From the NCBI GenBank assembly GCA_963772815.1, contig CAVYYV010000003.1:1-64000 (forward strand): DNA of 64,000 nt, given 5' to 3'. This document shows positions 19,243 through 27,763 of this stretch, piece by piece. The first letter of the stretch is position 1; the number at the start of each line of letters is the position of its first letter. The translations under genes were made by a program, and so were the position numbers. The DNA comes from DATFFO01 sp963772815 (GTDB lineage Bacteria > Actinomycetota > Acidimicrobiia > Spongiisociales > ZC4RG35). The notes under the pieces are model-generated. The model made no database searches and was not told where the DNA came from. It saw only the letters and a list, made by a program, of their open reading frames with translations.

Positions 19243-20250
19243 TCAGCCGTTCAGGAACCCGTTTTCGGTCAACCAGGCCGTCGCCACGTCGTCAGGATTC
19301 TGAGCCTGGAGCTCGATGCGTCCGTTCAGATCCAGGAGCACATCAGTCGTGATCTTCCCGGAAATCGAATCGATCAGATTGACCATGTCGTCGCCATAGG
19401 CCTCGACCACCTCGTTGGTCATGACGGGCACGATGCTCTCAGGAGCGATGATCTCGTCGGTGCCTTCGAGGGCTACGAAGCCCTTTTCCGTTATGACTGG
19501 CTGGGTGGAGAACAGCAGGGCGACCTGGATCTCACCCGACTCGAGGGCCGCGATGCGGGCCGAGCCCTCCGCAATCGACTCGAACGACAGATTGGACAAT
19601 CCGTAGGTGTCGACCAGGCCCTTGTAGCAGGTCTCCCTTGTCTCACATTCCGGCGGCCCGCCCAGGGTGACATCTCCCATGTTGGCCAGGTCGGAGACCG
19701 TGCTGAGATTGTTGGATGAGGCAAGGTCCCCACTGACGACGAAGACGTTCTTGTCCTGGCCCGGGGCGGGTTCCAGAACCGTCACGTTGTCCGCCGAGAA
19801 GAGATCGCGCAGCTTGGCGAGGGCATCGTCGACGTTGGTGGGAGCGTCCTCACCGAACCCGACCGATATGGCCGATCCCAGATATTCGGGCAAGAGATCG
19901 ATGTTCCCCGACTGAAGTTCGGGGAAGATGAGCTCCCGTGATCCGAGGTTCAGGTTGCGCTCTATCGGATAGCCGTCCGCCTCGAGAGCCTGGGCGTAGA
20001 TCTCGGCCAGGACCACGCTCTCGGGGAAGTTGAAAGACCCTACCGCTATGACGGGCCTCTCGGCCGCACCCGTGGTCTCGGTCATGGCGGATGTGGTCTC
20101 GGTCATGGCAGAGGTGGTCGCGGTGGTTTCGACGCCGCCCGCCGCGGTCGTCGTTGCGTCTCCACCCGACCCGCTGCCACATGCGGTCAAGACCAGCACG
20201 GTGGCCACCAGGGTCGCCCCGAAGACACGCCTGCGGAGAAATTCCCGCAT
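19243..20250 (-). CDS. Osmoprotectant ABC transporter substrate-binding lipoprotein
   Basis: This 335-residue OpuAC-type binding protein captures glycine betaine, choline or related quaternary amines outside the membrane. A lipoprotein signal ends in LVLTAC. A Thr/Ala/Glu-rich linker with a repeated MTETTSA unit (about residues 35-60) tethers the domain to the membrane. The domain starts VIAVGSFNFPESVVLAEIYA and includes LLPEYLGSA and the late MTNEVVEAYGDDMV segment. It is last in the operon, 91 nt after the second permease. The exact ligand cannot be read from sequence. Confidence 0.92.
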   Translation of the reverse strand: MREFLRRRVFGATLVATVLVLTACGSGSGGDATTTAAGGVETTATTSAMTETTSAMTETTGAAERPVIAVGSFNFPESVVLAEIYAQALEADGYPIERNLNLGSRELIFPELQSGNIDLLPEYLGSAISVGFGEDAPTNVDDALAKLRDLFSADNVTVLEPAPGQDKNVFVVSGDLASSNNLSTVSDLANMGDVTLGGPPECETRETCYKGLVDTYGLSNLSFESIAEGSARIAALESGEIQVALLFSTQPVITEKGFVALEGTDEIIAPESIVPVMTNEVVEAYGDDMVNLIDSISGKITTDVLLDLNGRIELQAQNPDDVATAWLTENGFLNG

Positions 20251-20341
20251 GGGTCGTCCTTTCTGTTGCGTTCAGGAAAGGCGCCCTGCGGCGCCTCGAC
20301 CCTTCAACCGTATCCGGCCGCTCGCCATTCCGGGATTCCTG

Positions 20342-21070
20342 TCAGGACACGCTGGCTGCGGCCCGGACTTGGTCCACGGAAATGTGTTGGACTCCGGCCG
20401 GCAGGAACAAGCGCTCGGCCCGAGCAAAGGCCCACTCGGCGCCTACCGTGAGCAGAGCGATCAGAACGGCTCCCGCGAACACCTCCGCCCTCCCCCCGGC
20501 TCCCTGCGCGAACCCCCGCACCACGTATTGGCCAAGGCCACCGCCTGAGGAAACCACCGCCCCCAGCGGCACTGTGGCCATGACCTGAATAAACGAGATT
20601 CGGATCCCCGCCAGCACCACCGGGGCGCCCACCGGCAACTCGATCCGGCCCAGAATCTGCCTTTCGGTGAGCCCCATACCCCGGGCGGCCTCCACCGTCT
20701 CGGGCGGAACGGTGACGATCCCGGTGTAGGCATTGGTGAAGATGGGGGGCATTGCCAATGACACAAGGGCGACGACGATCGGCCAGGTCCGCAAGTCCAG
20801 CCCGACGCGAGCGAACACAACGAAGACCAGGATCAGCAGGCCGAAAGAGGGAATGGCTCGTCCCACGTTCACTGTGGCGTTGGCGACGAACTCCCCCTTG
20901 CGCAAGTGAGCGAGCCACAAGGCTATGGGCAAGGCCAGCACGACCGCCAGAACCGTGGCCAGCACTGCGAGCCAAAGATGCTCCACCGTGCGGGGAACGA
21001 TCCCATCGCTGCCCATCCACCGTCCCGGTTGGGCAAACCAGTCCATCAACTCCATCCAGAACACGCTCAT
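20342..21070 (-). CDS. Osmoprotectant ABC transporter permease (second)
   Basis: This 242-residue inner-membrane permease of the OpuCB/OpuCD type has about five helices. The cytoplasmic loop motif EAARGMGLTERQILGRIELPVGAP is where the ATPase docks. The conserved AIPSFGLL segment is also present. The ATG at 21070 overlaps the stop of the upstream permease (ATGA), so it is translationally coupled. A longer open frame upstream has membrane-unlike composition and is rejected. It forms a heterodimer with the product of 21067-21753. Confidence 0.92.
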   Translation of the reverse strand: MSVFWMELMDWFAQPGRWMGSDGIVPRTVEHLWLAVLATVLAVVLALPIALWLAHLRKGEFVANATVNVGRAIPSFGLLILVFVVFARVGLDLRTWPIVVALVSLAMPPIFTNAYTGIVTVPPETVEAARGMGLTERQILGRIELPVGAPVVLAGIRISFIQVMATVPLGAVVSSGGGLGQYVVRGFAQGAGGRAEVFAGAVLIALLTVGAEWAFARAERLFLPAGVQHISVDQVRAAASVS

Positions 21071-21753
21071 GTACCCGCCCTCATCCAGGGAGTGAAAGCC
21101 CGCCCCACCGCATACAGCGCCAGATCGAGGAAGGCGGCCAAAGCCACCGACAGAACCAGACCGACGATGATCTCGGTGGGAAACACGATGGAGCGCCTGA
21201 TCCCGTCGAGAATGAAGAAGCCCAGGCCGCCCAGGCCCAGGAGGGAGGTCACGGTGACCAGCCCGATCACCGTGACGGTGGCGATGCGGAATCCCGCGAC
21301 GATTACCGGCAGCGCCAGGGGGAGTTGCACGCGACGGAGTCTCTGGCGGTCCCGGTAGCCCATCCCCACCGCCGCCTCGATGACAGTCGAAGGGACACCG
21401 TTGATCCCGGTGACGATGTTGCGGACCAGGATCAGCAGGGTGTAGGTGACCAAAGCGATCTCCGCGGTGAGGAACCTTCGGGCCACCGTGCCGATCCCGA
21501 TGAACGGCACCAGCAGGGCGAACACAGCCAGTGAGGGGATCGTGTAGAGGAGACCGCTGACCGAGGAGATGGGCTGGTAGGTGCGCGGCCACCGCAGAGC
21601 CAAGATGGAGAGAGCCAGAGACAAGAGCAACCCTGCGCCCAGGGCTACACCGGTCAAGAAGAGATGCTCGACTGTCTTCTCCCAGATCGTGTCCAGGTTG
21701 CGACCCACCCAGGACCAGTCGAAGAAAGGGACCACGGTCTGAGCGAGCATCAC
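21067..21753 (-). CDS. Osmoprotectant ABC transporter permease (first)
   Basis: This 228-residue permease has the OpuC-type helices and the EAAVGMGYRDRQRLRRVQLPLALP coupling loop. YTIPSLAVFALLVPFIGIG and TSLLGLGGLGFFILDGI are typical of the glycine betaine/osmoprotectant class. GTG 21753 overlaps the ATPase stop. ATG 21750 is equally possible and would change one residue. It pairs with the following permease in the membrane. Confidence 0.92.
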   Translation of the reverse strand: MMLAQTVVPFFDWSWVGRNLDTIWEKTVEHLFLTGVALGAGLLLSLALSILALRWPRTYQPISSVSGLLYTIPSLAVFALLVPFIGIGTVARRFLTAEIALVTYTLLILVRNIVTGINGVPSTVIEAAVGMGYRDRQRLRRVQLPLALPVIVAGFRIATVTVIGLVTVTSLLGLGGLGFFILDGIRRSIVFPTEIIVGLVLSVALAAFLDLALYAVGRAFTPWMRAGT

Positions 21754-22847
21754 GAGACTATGTCCTCGGCAATCTGCTCCAGGCCGAGCATCCCCTCGTA
21801 CCGGTCTCCATCGGTGATCACCGCTACGTGTGCTCTCGACCTGACAACGGCATCCAGAGCCTCACGCAGTGTCGAGTTGCGATCGAGCCGAACCCAGAAG
21901 GGACGCGTATCCGCCTCGGCCACGGGTCCCATCACATCTGCTCCCCAGACCCACCCAACCATCCGGGCGCCGTCCAGAACGACCACCCATTCGGTGCCGT
22001 GACTCTCCATCGCCGCCTTGACCTGGTCAGGTCCATCCCGGAGATCCACCACCGGCCCCCGCTGCATGGAGGCCTGACCGACGCTGGTGAGGCCGAGCCG
22101 CTTCAGCCCCCTCTCGCCACCGAGGAAGTTCTCCACGAAGGCGTTGGCAGGATGGGTGAGAATCTCCTCGGGGGTGTCGAACTGCTCGAGCCTTCCTCCG
22201 ACATTCAGAATCGCGATTCGATCACCTATCCGTATCGCCTCATCGATGTCGTGGGTCACGAACACCACCGTCTTCTGGAGGCGGGCCTGCAACGACAGGA
22301 ACTCGTCCTGGAGCCTGGCGCGGACGATCGGGTCGACCGCTCCGAAGGGCTCGTCCATCAGCAGGACGGGAGGATCGGCGGCCAGGGCACGGGCGACACC
22401 GACCCGCTGTTGCTGACCACCCGACAGCTCCGAGGGATATCGATCGAGCATCGAGCCTTCCAGGCCGACTACCTCCACCAGCTCGCTCACCCGGGACCGG
22501 GTACGCTCGTCGCCCCAGCCCAGGAGCTCGGGCACGGTGGCGATGTTCTGGGCAATCGTTCGATGGGGAAAGAGACCGATCTGCTGGATGACGTAGCCGA
22601 TGGAGCGCCGCAGCGCATAGGCCGGTGTCCCGGTGGCTGCCACCCCGTCGACCCATATCTCACCTGAGGTGGGCTCGATGATGCGGTTGATCATTTTGAG
22701 CGTCGTGGTTTTTCCGCACCCGGACGGGCCCACCAGAGTGACGAACTCACCTCTCTCGACGATGAGAGACAGGTCTTCCACCGCAGGCCCAGAGGTGCCG
22801 GGAAATGTCTTCGAGACGTGTTCGAGGCGAATCATCGAGTCGGTCAA
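21750..22847 (-). CDS. Osmoprotectant ABC transporter ATP-binding protein with CBS pair
   Basis: This 365-residue OpuCA-like ATPase powers osmoprotectant import. Walker A is GPSGCGKTT, the Q-loop lies near IQQIGLFPHRTI, the signature is LSGGQQQRVGVARAL, Walker B is VLLMDEPFGAVD and the switch His is in VTHDIDEA. The C-terminal 100 residues are a CBS tandem (VVVLDGARMVGWVW ... HVAVITDGDRYEGMLGLE). In OpuA/OpuC proteins this domain gates transport by ionic strength or cyclic-di-AMP. It is the first gene of the four-gene operon. Confidence 0.95.
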   Translation of the reverse strand: MTDSMIRLEHVSKTFPGTSGPAVEDLSLIVERGEFVTLVGPSGCGKTTTLKMINRIIEPTSGEIWVDGVAATGTPAYALRRSIGYVIQQIGLFPHRTIAQNIATVPELLGWGDERTRSRVSELVEVVGLEGSMLDRYPSELSGGQQQRVGVARALAADPPVLLMDEPFGAVDPIVRARLQDEFLSLQARLQKTVVFVTHDIDEAIRIGDRIAILNVGGRLEQFDTPEEILTHPANAFVENFLGGERGLKRLGLTSVGQASMQRGPVVDLRDGPDQVKAAMESHGTEWVVVLDGARMVGWVWGADVMGPVAEADTRPFWVRLDRNSTLREALDAVVRSRAHVAVITDGDRYEGMLGLEQIAEDIVS

Positions 22848-22916
22848 ACACGCCTCCGTCTCCGGGAACCTGGCAAGAAGACGATACCGCCGCTCACGTT
22901 GGGAATCTTCGAGCGG

Positions 22917-23843
22917 TCAGGCGGCCGGAGGTGCCAACCCGCCGACCAGGTAATCCTCGTCGTCGATGACAGGGATTGGATCCGGGCCGAAGATGGGTCG
23001 CAGGGGAATGGCGGCCTCGACTGGCTCGGCACGACCGATCGAAACCGGCTCCTCCATCGCGCGCGAAACCGGGGTGTCGAAGCCCAGCCCCACCAGGCGC
23101 TCTCGGCGCACCAGACCGACCAGGCGGCCACCATCGGCCACCGCCAGGGTGGACTCCTCATGGATGCGCAGGGTGTCGCCCACATGCAACAACGGACCTA
23201 CGAAGACGGGCTCGCCCATCACCTGGAACACCCGCTCGGGAGCAGACTGGACCACCACCGCTCCGGCCGGTGCCCGGGACCGCAGCCTGGCGCCGGGACC
23301 GAACAGCCGACGCTGGAACCACGACCCCCCCGGGGCGCCGAATACGAGCAGAGAACCATCCGGGAGCTCTGCCACGAGCTCCGCCATGTCGGCCGCGGGC
23401 AGAGTCCGATATTCGATGTCGGGAACCTTGGGGTAGATGTCTTCGACCACACCGATGGCATCTGCAGCTTCGCCATCCGGCGGATAGGCCGAGACCATCA
23501 TCGCCGGGACTTCCAAGGCGCGGCCGAGGTCCTTGGCCACTTCCGCCGCCAGCACCGAATGGGGGCCTCCTGCCACAGCCGCAACAACCGCCTCGACCCG
23601 GTCCGGGTCGAGGTCGAGGGGCACGGCCACGTCGACCAGATCGAACGAGGAGGGGAGACGACGCGACACCAGCAGGCCTGCTCGCTCCTCGATGCAAGTA
23701 TCGGTCGGGTCCCCCTGTATCCGCAGGGACTCGCCCCGGCCGAGCAGCTCTGCGAGTTCCCGGCATCCCTTACCGCGCGTCCACACCACACGAGGCGGCC
23801 GTGGCCTCTTCGATTCGGCAGTCATCTGCTGAAAGTGTGCCAC
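22917..23843 (-). CDS. USP-like / CBS-domain protein
   Basis: This 308-residue soluble protein is not firmly assigned. Residues about 60-200 resemble a universal-stress-protein or nucleotide-binding alpha/beta fold (VDVAVPLDLDPDRVEAVVAA, GSLLVFGAPGG). The last 100 residues look like a CBS pair (HVGDTLRIHEESTLAVADGGRLVGLVRRERL, IPVIDDEDYLVGGL). It lies 69 nt upstream of, and in the same direction as, the osmoprotectant ATPase, which also carries CBS domains, so a regulatory link to transport is plausible. GTG 23843 starts the longest form. ATG 23825 is an alternative. Confidence 0.6.
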   Translation of the reverse strand: MAHFQQMTAESKRPRPPRVVWTRGKGCRELAELLGRGESLRIQGDPTDTCIEERAGLLVSRRLPSSFDLVDVAVPLDLDPDRVEAVVAAVAGGPHSVLAAEVAKDLGRALEVPAMMVSAYPPDGEAADAIGVVEDIYPKVPDIEYRTLPAADMAELVAELPDGSLLVFGAPGGSWFQRRLFGPGARLRSRAPAGAVVVQSAPERVFQVMGEPVFVGPLLHVGDTLRIHEESTLAVADGGRLVGLVRRERLVGLGFDTPVSRAMEEPVSIGRAEPVEAAIPLRPIFGPDPIPVIDDEDYLVGGLAPPAA

Positions 23844-23916
23844 ACATATGGGCCTGCGTCTCGACCCGTTCTCCCCGTTCTAGGGTTCGATGCGTTTTCT
23901 GCCACCATGCAAAACC

Positions 23917-25035
23917 ATGCGTGTGTCCGTCCTGGCGGCCCAGCGCCGCGAAGAACGCCGGGTGGCTCTGACCCCTGACTCGGCCCATCGGTTGATCGGC
24001 TCCGGCCACAACGTCAGCATCGAGGCCGGAGCCGGAGCCGGAGCCGGTTTCCCAGACGATTCCTACCGAGAAGCTGGGGCATCGATCGGTAACCCGGACG
24101 AGACCGACGTCATGGTGTGCGTGGAGCCGCCGGAGCCGGGGCGGGTGGCGGGAACCCAAGCCGTCCTTGGACTGCTCGAGCCCCTCGACGACCACGATCA
24201 TCTCCACAAGCTCGCCTCGACCGGAGTCAGCTTGCTGGCATTCGAACTGGTTCCGAGGACGACCCGTGCCCAGACAGTCGACGCACTCTCGTCCCAGGCC
24301 ACCATCGCCGGCTATGCCGCAGTCATCGAGGCAGCCGGCCTGAGTGACCGGATCTTCCCCATGCTGACCACGGCCGCCGGGACGATTCGCCCGGCCGGCG
24401 TTGTCGTGCTGGGCGCGGGCGTTGCGGGCTTGCAGGCCATCGCAACGGCCCGTCGTCTGGGTGCCGTCGTCTCCGCCTTCGACGTCCGTGCCGCCGCCGC
24501 CGAACAGGTTCGGTCCCTGGGCGCCCGGTTCATCGAGGTGAACATCGAGGCCCAGGACTCCTCTGGCTCGGGAGGGTATGCGAGCCAGCTGGCCGAAAAT
24601 ATGGAAGCGGCGGTGCTGGCCGGCCTGTTCGAACCCGTCACCAAGGCCGACGTCGTGGTCACCACGGCCGCCATCCCCGGCCGTCCCGCCCCGCGGCTGG
24701 TCTCGTCCGAGATGGTGGCCGCCATGAGACCCGGTGCAGTCATCGTCGACGGGGTGGCCTCCACAGGTGGGAACTGCGAGGTGACGACGCCCGGCGAGAC
24801 CGTCACCCACCATGGGGTGGTCGTGTCGGGCCCTCTCGACCTGCCCTCCCGGGCCGCCAACCACGCCAGCCTGCTGTACGGGCGCAACGTCGCCAACTTC
24901 ATCGGGTTCATGTCGGGCGACAACGCCGAGTTCCACCTCGACATGGACGACGAGGTCGTCGCCTCGACGCTGGCTGCCACACACGGTGAAATCGTCAATC
25001 CCAGGGTGCTCGACGCTCTGGCTCCCGAGGAGTGA
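23917..25035 (+). CDS. pntA: NAD(P) transhydrogenase alpha subunit, domain I
   Basis: This 372-residue NAD(H)-binding domain I of proton-translocating transhydrogenase couples H+ re-entry to NADPH formation. The N-terminus MRVSVLAAQRREERRVALTP is typical of the AlaDH/PNT fold. The Rossmann motif is VVLGAGVAGLQAIATARRLGA. The mobile loop region includes AQDSSGSGGYASQL. ATG 23917 matches the conserved start. An in-frame ATG at 23890 would add nine residues. The C-terminal membrane part is a separate gene, giving the three-subunit form found in actinobacteria and Rhodospirillum. Confidence 0.93.
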   Translation: MRVSVLAAQRREERRVALTPDSAHRLIGSGHNVSIEAGAGAGAGFPDDSYREAGASIGNPDETDVMVCVEPPEPGRVAGTQAVLGLLEPLDDHDHLHKLASTGVSLLAFELVPRTTRAQTVDALSSQATIAGYAAVIEAAGLSDRIFPMLTTAAGTIRPAGVVVLGAGVAGLQAIATARRLGAVVSAFDVRAAAAEQVRSLGARFIEVNIEAQDSSGSGGYASQLAENMEAAVLAGLFEPVTKADVVVTTAAIPGRPAPRLVSSEMVAAMRPGAVIVDGVASTGGNCEVTTPGETVTHHGVVVSGPLDLPSRAANHASLLYGRNVANFIGFMSGDNAEFHLDMDDEVVASTLAATHGEIVNPRVLDALAPEE

Positions 25036-25036
25036 G

Positions 25037-25327
25037 ATGGTCCTTCTGATCTCGATCACCGTGTTCGTTCTGGCCGCCTTCGTCGGCTTCGAAGTCATTA
25101 CCAAGGTGCCGCCTACTCTCCACACTCCGCTGATGTCGGGATCGAATGCGATCTCAGGCATTTCCATCATCGGAGCCATCGTCGCCACCGGATCCAGCCA
25201 CGAGACATTGGCCACCATCCTCGGCTTCGTCGCCGTGGTGATGGCGACGATCAACGTCGTGGGTGGCTTCCTCGTCACGGATCGCATGCTGGCCATGTTC
25301 AGGCGCCGCCCGGAGGATGAGCGATGA
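25037..25327 (+). CDS. pntAB: NAD(P) transhydrogenase alpha-2 membrane subunit
   Basis: This 96-residue membrane subunit has three helices and the conserved stretch VGFEVITKVPPTLHTPLMSGSN followed by GISIIGAI. It forms half of the proton channel with PntB. The start is one base after the pntA stop, and the stop overlaps pntB (ATGA). Size matches the split alpha-2 subunit. Confidence 0.93.
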   Translation: MVLLISITVFVLAAFVGFEVITKVPPTLHTPLMSGSNAISGISIIGAIVATGSSHETLATILGFVAVVMATINVVGGFLVTDRMLAMFRRRPEDER

Positions 25328-26694
25328 GCCCGGTCCTCGCCGGCTACCTCTATCTGATTGCGACCGCCCTCTTCATCCTGGGACTGCGCCGTCTCTCCAG
25401 TCCCGCCACGGCCCGCTCGGGCAATCAGCTGGCCGCGGCCGGGATGCTGACTGCCGTGGTGGTCACACTCGCCGACCGCCAGATCCTCTCCTACGGTGCC
25501 ATCATCGCCGGCCTGGTGATCGGCTCCGCCATCGGGACGATCATGGCCAGACGGGTCGAGATGACCGCCATGCCCCAGCTCGTGGCAGTGTTCAACGGCT
25601 TCGGTGGCGGAGCCTCGGCCCTGGTGGCGCTCTCGGAGGTGGGGAGGGGCGACATAGCCACCCAGACCCTGGTCACCATCGCCCTGTCGGTGCTGATCGG
25701 CGCCATCACCCTCACCGGCAGCCTGGTCGCTTTCGCCAAGCTCCAGGGCCTGGTCTCGGGTGCGCCACTCCGCTACGGCGGGCAGGCAGTCGTGGACGGC
25801 GTGCTGGCCCTGGCCACGGTGGTGGCCGTGGTAGTGGCCGTCACGTCCGGCGGATCGGCCACATGGCTGTGGTCGCTGGCCGCGCTGGCCTCGGTTCTCG
25901 GGGTGTTGAGGGTCATGCCGATCGGCGGGGCGGACATGCCGGTTGTGATCTCGTTCCTCAACTCTCTGTCCGGGCTGGCCGCTTCTGCGGCGGGCTTCGT
26001 GATCGAGTCCAACGCCCTCATCATCGCCGGGGCCCTGGTCGGCGCCTCGGGGCTAATTCTCACCTCGATCATGGTCAAGGCGATGAATCGCACCCTGAGC
26101 GACGTGTTGTTTGCGGGGTTCGGCGGACAGGAGGCGACCGGTATCGCCGAGGACGAGGATCGGGTTGCTACTCGGGCCACTCCCGAGGATGTGGCGATTT
26201 CGCTGGCCTACGCACACAACGTGGTGGTCGTGCCCGGCTACGGACTGGCCGTGGCCCAGGCGCAACATGTGATGCGGGACCTCGAGACCGCTCTCGAGGA
26301 ACGGGGGGTGGAGGTCAGCTACGCCATCCACCCGGTGGCGGGCCGAATGCCGGGGCACATGAATGTGCTTCTGGCCGAGGCAGACGTCCCCTACGACCGA
26401 CTCTTCGACCTGGAGGACATCAACCGCGATTTCCCCCACACCGACGTAGCTCTCGTCGTGGGCGCCAACGACGTAGTCAACACCTCCGCCCGCGACGATC
26501 CGACCAGCGCCATCGCCGGCATGCCCATACTCGACGTCGACCGAGCCAAGACTGTCGTGGTGGTCAAGAGGAGCCTCTCCCCCGGATTCGCCGGGATCGA
26601 CAATCCCCTCTTCTACATGCCGAACACGATGATGTTGTTCGCCGACGCCAAGGAGGGTCTGACGGAGGTGGTGGCCGCCGTGAGGGAGGCCTGA
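25324..26694 (+). CDS. pntB: NAD(P) transhydrogenase beta subunit
   Basis: This 456-residue subunit has about nine membrane helices (domain II) followed by the NADP(H)-binding domain III. Domain III shows VVVVPGYGLAVAQAQHVMRDL and YAIHPVAGRMPGHMNVLLAEA. GANDVVNTSARDDPTSAIAGMP and the VVVKRSLSPGFAGIDNPLFY stretch close the protein. The membrane part includes FNGFGGGASALVAL. It ends the pntA-pntAB-pntB operon. Together the three subunits supply NADPH, needed here by IlvC among others. Confidence 0.95.
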   Translation: MSPVLAGYLYLIATALFILGLRRLSSPATARSGNQLAAAGMLTAVVVTLADRQILSYGAIIAGLVIGSAIGTIMARRVEMTAMPQLVAVFNGFGGGASALVALSEVGRGDIATQTLVTIALSVLIGAITLTGSLVAFAKLQGLVSGAPLRYGGQAVVDGVLALATVVAVVVAVTSGGSATWLWSLAALASVLGVLRVMPIGGADMPVVISFLNSLSGLAASAAGFVIESNALIIAGALVGASGLILTSIMVKAMNRTLSDVLFAGFGGQEATGIAEDEDRVATRATPEDVAISLAYAHNVVVVPGYGLAVAQAQHVMRDLETALEERGVEVSYAIHPVAGRMPGHMNVLLAEADVPYDRLFDLEDINRDFPHTDVALVVGANDVVNTSARDDPTSAIAGMPILDVDRAKTVVVVKRSLSPGFAGIDNPLFYMPNTMMLFADAKEGLTEVVAAVREA

Positions 26695-26719
26695 TCTGTT
26701 CCGCTCGCTTGCCTTCGGC

Positions 26720-27040
26720 GTGATGGCCTCCCTGGCGATCCTGTGGCTCATGTTCTTCGCAGGCCCGGGAACGGTCGAGGTGGCCACGCTGGTGGCGGCG
26801 GTGGTCAGCCTGATCTGGTTCGCCACGGTCGATGCGCGTCGTCTCGTCGACGATCGGGGCCGCCCGAACCCCATGCTCTTCGGGCTCGCCTTCCTGGGCG
26901 GAGCCCTGCTGGTGACTGCCGCCGCACTCATATCCACGGGCATCAGCTTCCTGACCCTCGCTGCCGGTGCCGCGGCTCTGGTGACCGGTCTGGCCAGGGC
27001 GCTTCGCTGGGGAATCACTCCCCAATCGACTGGGGAGTAG
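26720..27040 (+). CDS. Small integral membrane protein
   Basis: This protein of about 106 residues has roughly three hydrophobic helices (MASLAILWLMFFAG, VATLVAAVVSLIWFATV, LLVTAAALISTGISFLTLAAG) and a short Arg-rich loop. I do not recognise the family. The annotated GTG at 26720 lacks a ribosome site. In-frame CTG 26696 follows GGGAGG at good spacing and would add LFRSLAFG, a more natural N-terminus. It lies 25 nt or less from pntB and 3 nt before the nitroreductase gene, so it belongs to the pnt operon. Confidence 0.6.
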   Translation: MMASLAILWLMFFAGPGTVEVATLVAAVVSLIWFATVDARRLVDDRGRPNPMLFGLAFLGGALLVTAAALISTGISFLTLAAGAAALVTGLARALRWGITPQSTGE

Positions 27041-27043
27041 CAG

Positions 27044-27661
27044 GTGGAATTCCACGAGGTGATGGCCAGGCGCAGGATGGTCCGCAATTACACGGACGCA
27101 GCGGTGGATCCTGAAGCGGCGAAGCGCATCGCCCAGGCGGCGCTTCGGGCCCCGTCTGCGGGGTTCTCCCAGGGGCAGGCAGTCGTCGTCGTGACAGACC
27201 CTGCCGCCAGGAGCGCCATCGCCGCCGCCGCCAGAGAGGCCGCCTACGTGGACCAGGGATTCGACCCTTGGATCTCCCGGGCTCCTGTGCACATCGTCAT
27301 ATGCGTATCCGAGCAGGCGTACCACCGGCGCTACCAGCGGTCCGACAAGGTTCGGCCGGACGGCAGGGAGATCTCGTGGCCGGTCCCTTACTGGTGGGTC
27401 GATGCGGGCGCCGCCCTGATGGCCGTCCTGCTCGCCTCCGTAGACGAGGGTCTGGCGGCCGGATTTCTGGGTGTACATGCCATGGAGGATGTGAGGGATG
27501 TCCTCGGCATTCCCGACGAATACTCGGTGGTGGGCGTGGTGACGGTGGGGCACCCTGCCCCCGACCGACGCTCTGGATCCCTTGACCTGGGGCGGCGCAA
27601 ACCCTCGGAGGTACTGCACTGGGACCGCTGGGAGGCCCCTGAGCCGCCCGTTGGACTGTAA
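27044..27661 (+). CDS. Nitroreductase family protein
   Basis: This 205-residue FMN-dependent oxidoreductase belongs to the nitroreductase fold. The N-terminus MEFHEVMARRRMVRNYTDAAV holds the Arg cluster that binds the FMN phosphate. ALRAPSAGFSQGQAVVVVTD follows. The C-terminal half contains AALMAVLLASVDEGLAAGFLG and the closing LGIPDEYSVVGVVTVGHPAP. The substrate cannot be predicted. GTG 27044 is 3 nt after the small membrane protein, suggesting co-transcription with the transhydrogenase that supplies NADPH. Confidence 0.87.
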   Translation: MEFHEVMARRRMVRNYTDAAVDPEAAKRIAQAALRAPSAGFSQGQAVVVVTDPAARSAIAAAAREAAYVDQGFDPWISRAPVHIVICVSEQAYHRRYQRSDKVRPDGREISWPVPYWWVDAGAALMAVLLASVDEGLAAGFLGVHAMEDVRDVLGIPDEYSVVGVVTVGHPAPDRRSGSLDLGRRKPSEVLHWDRWEAPEPPVGL

Positions 27662-27763
27662 CGATACGTCACGCTGGGAGACTCTTGAGGAGAAAGCGCG
27701 CCAATCTGGATGCCACCGGGTTGCACTGCCGTTTGTTCTGACAAGTTCAATACAGGCGCCCAC

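Noticed and set aside
23770..25296. 508-codon open frame antisense to pntA/pntAB
   Set aside because: Shadow of the transhydrogenase genes, with no recognisable domains.
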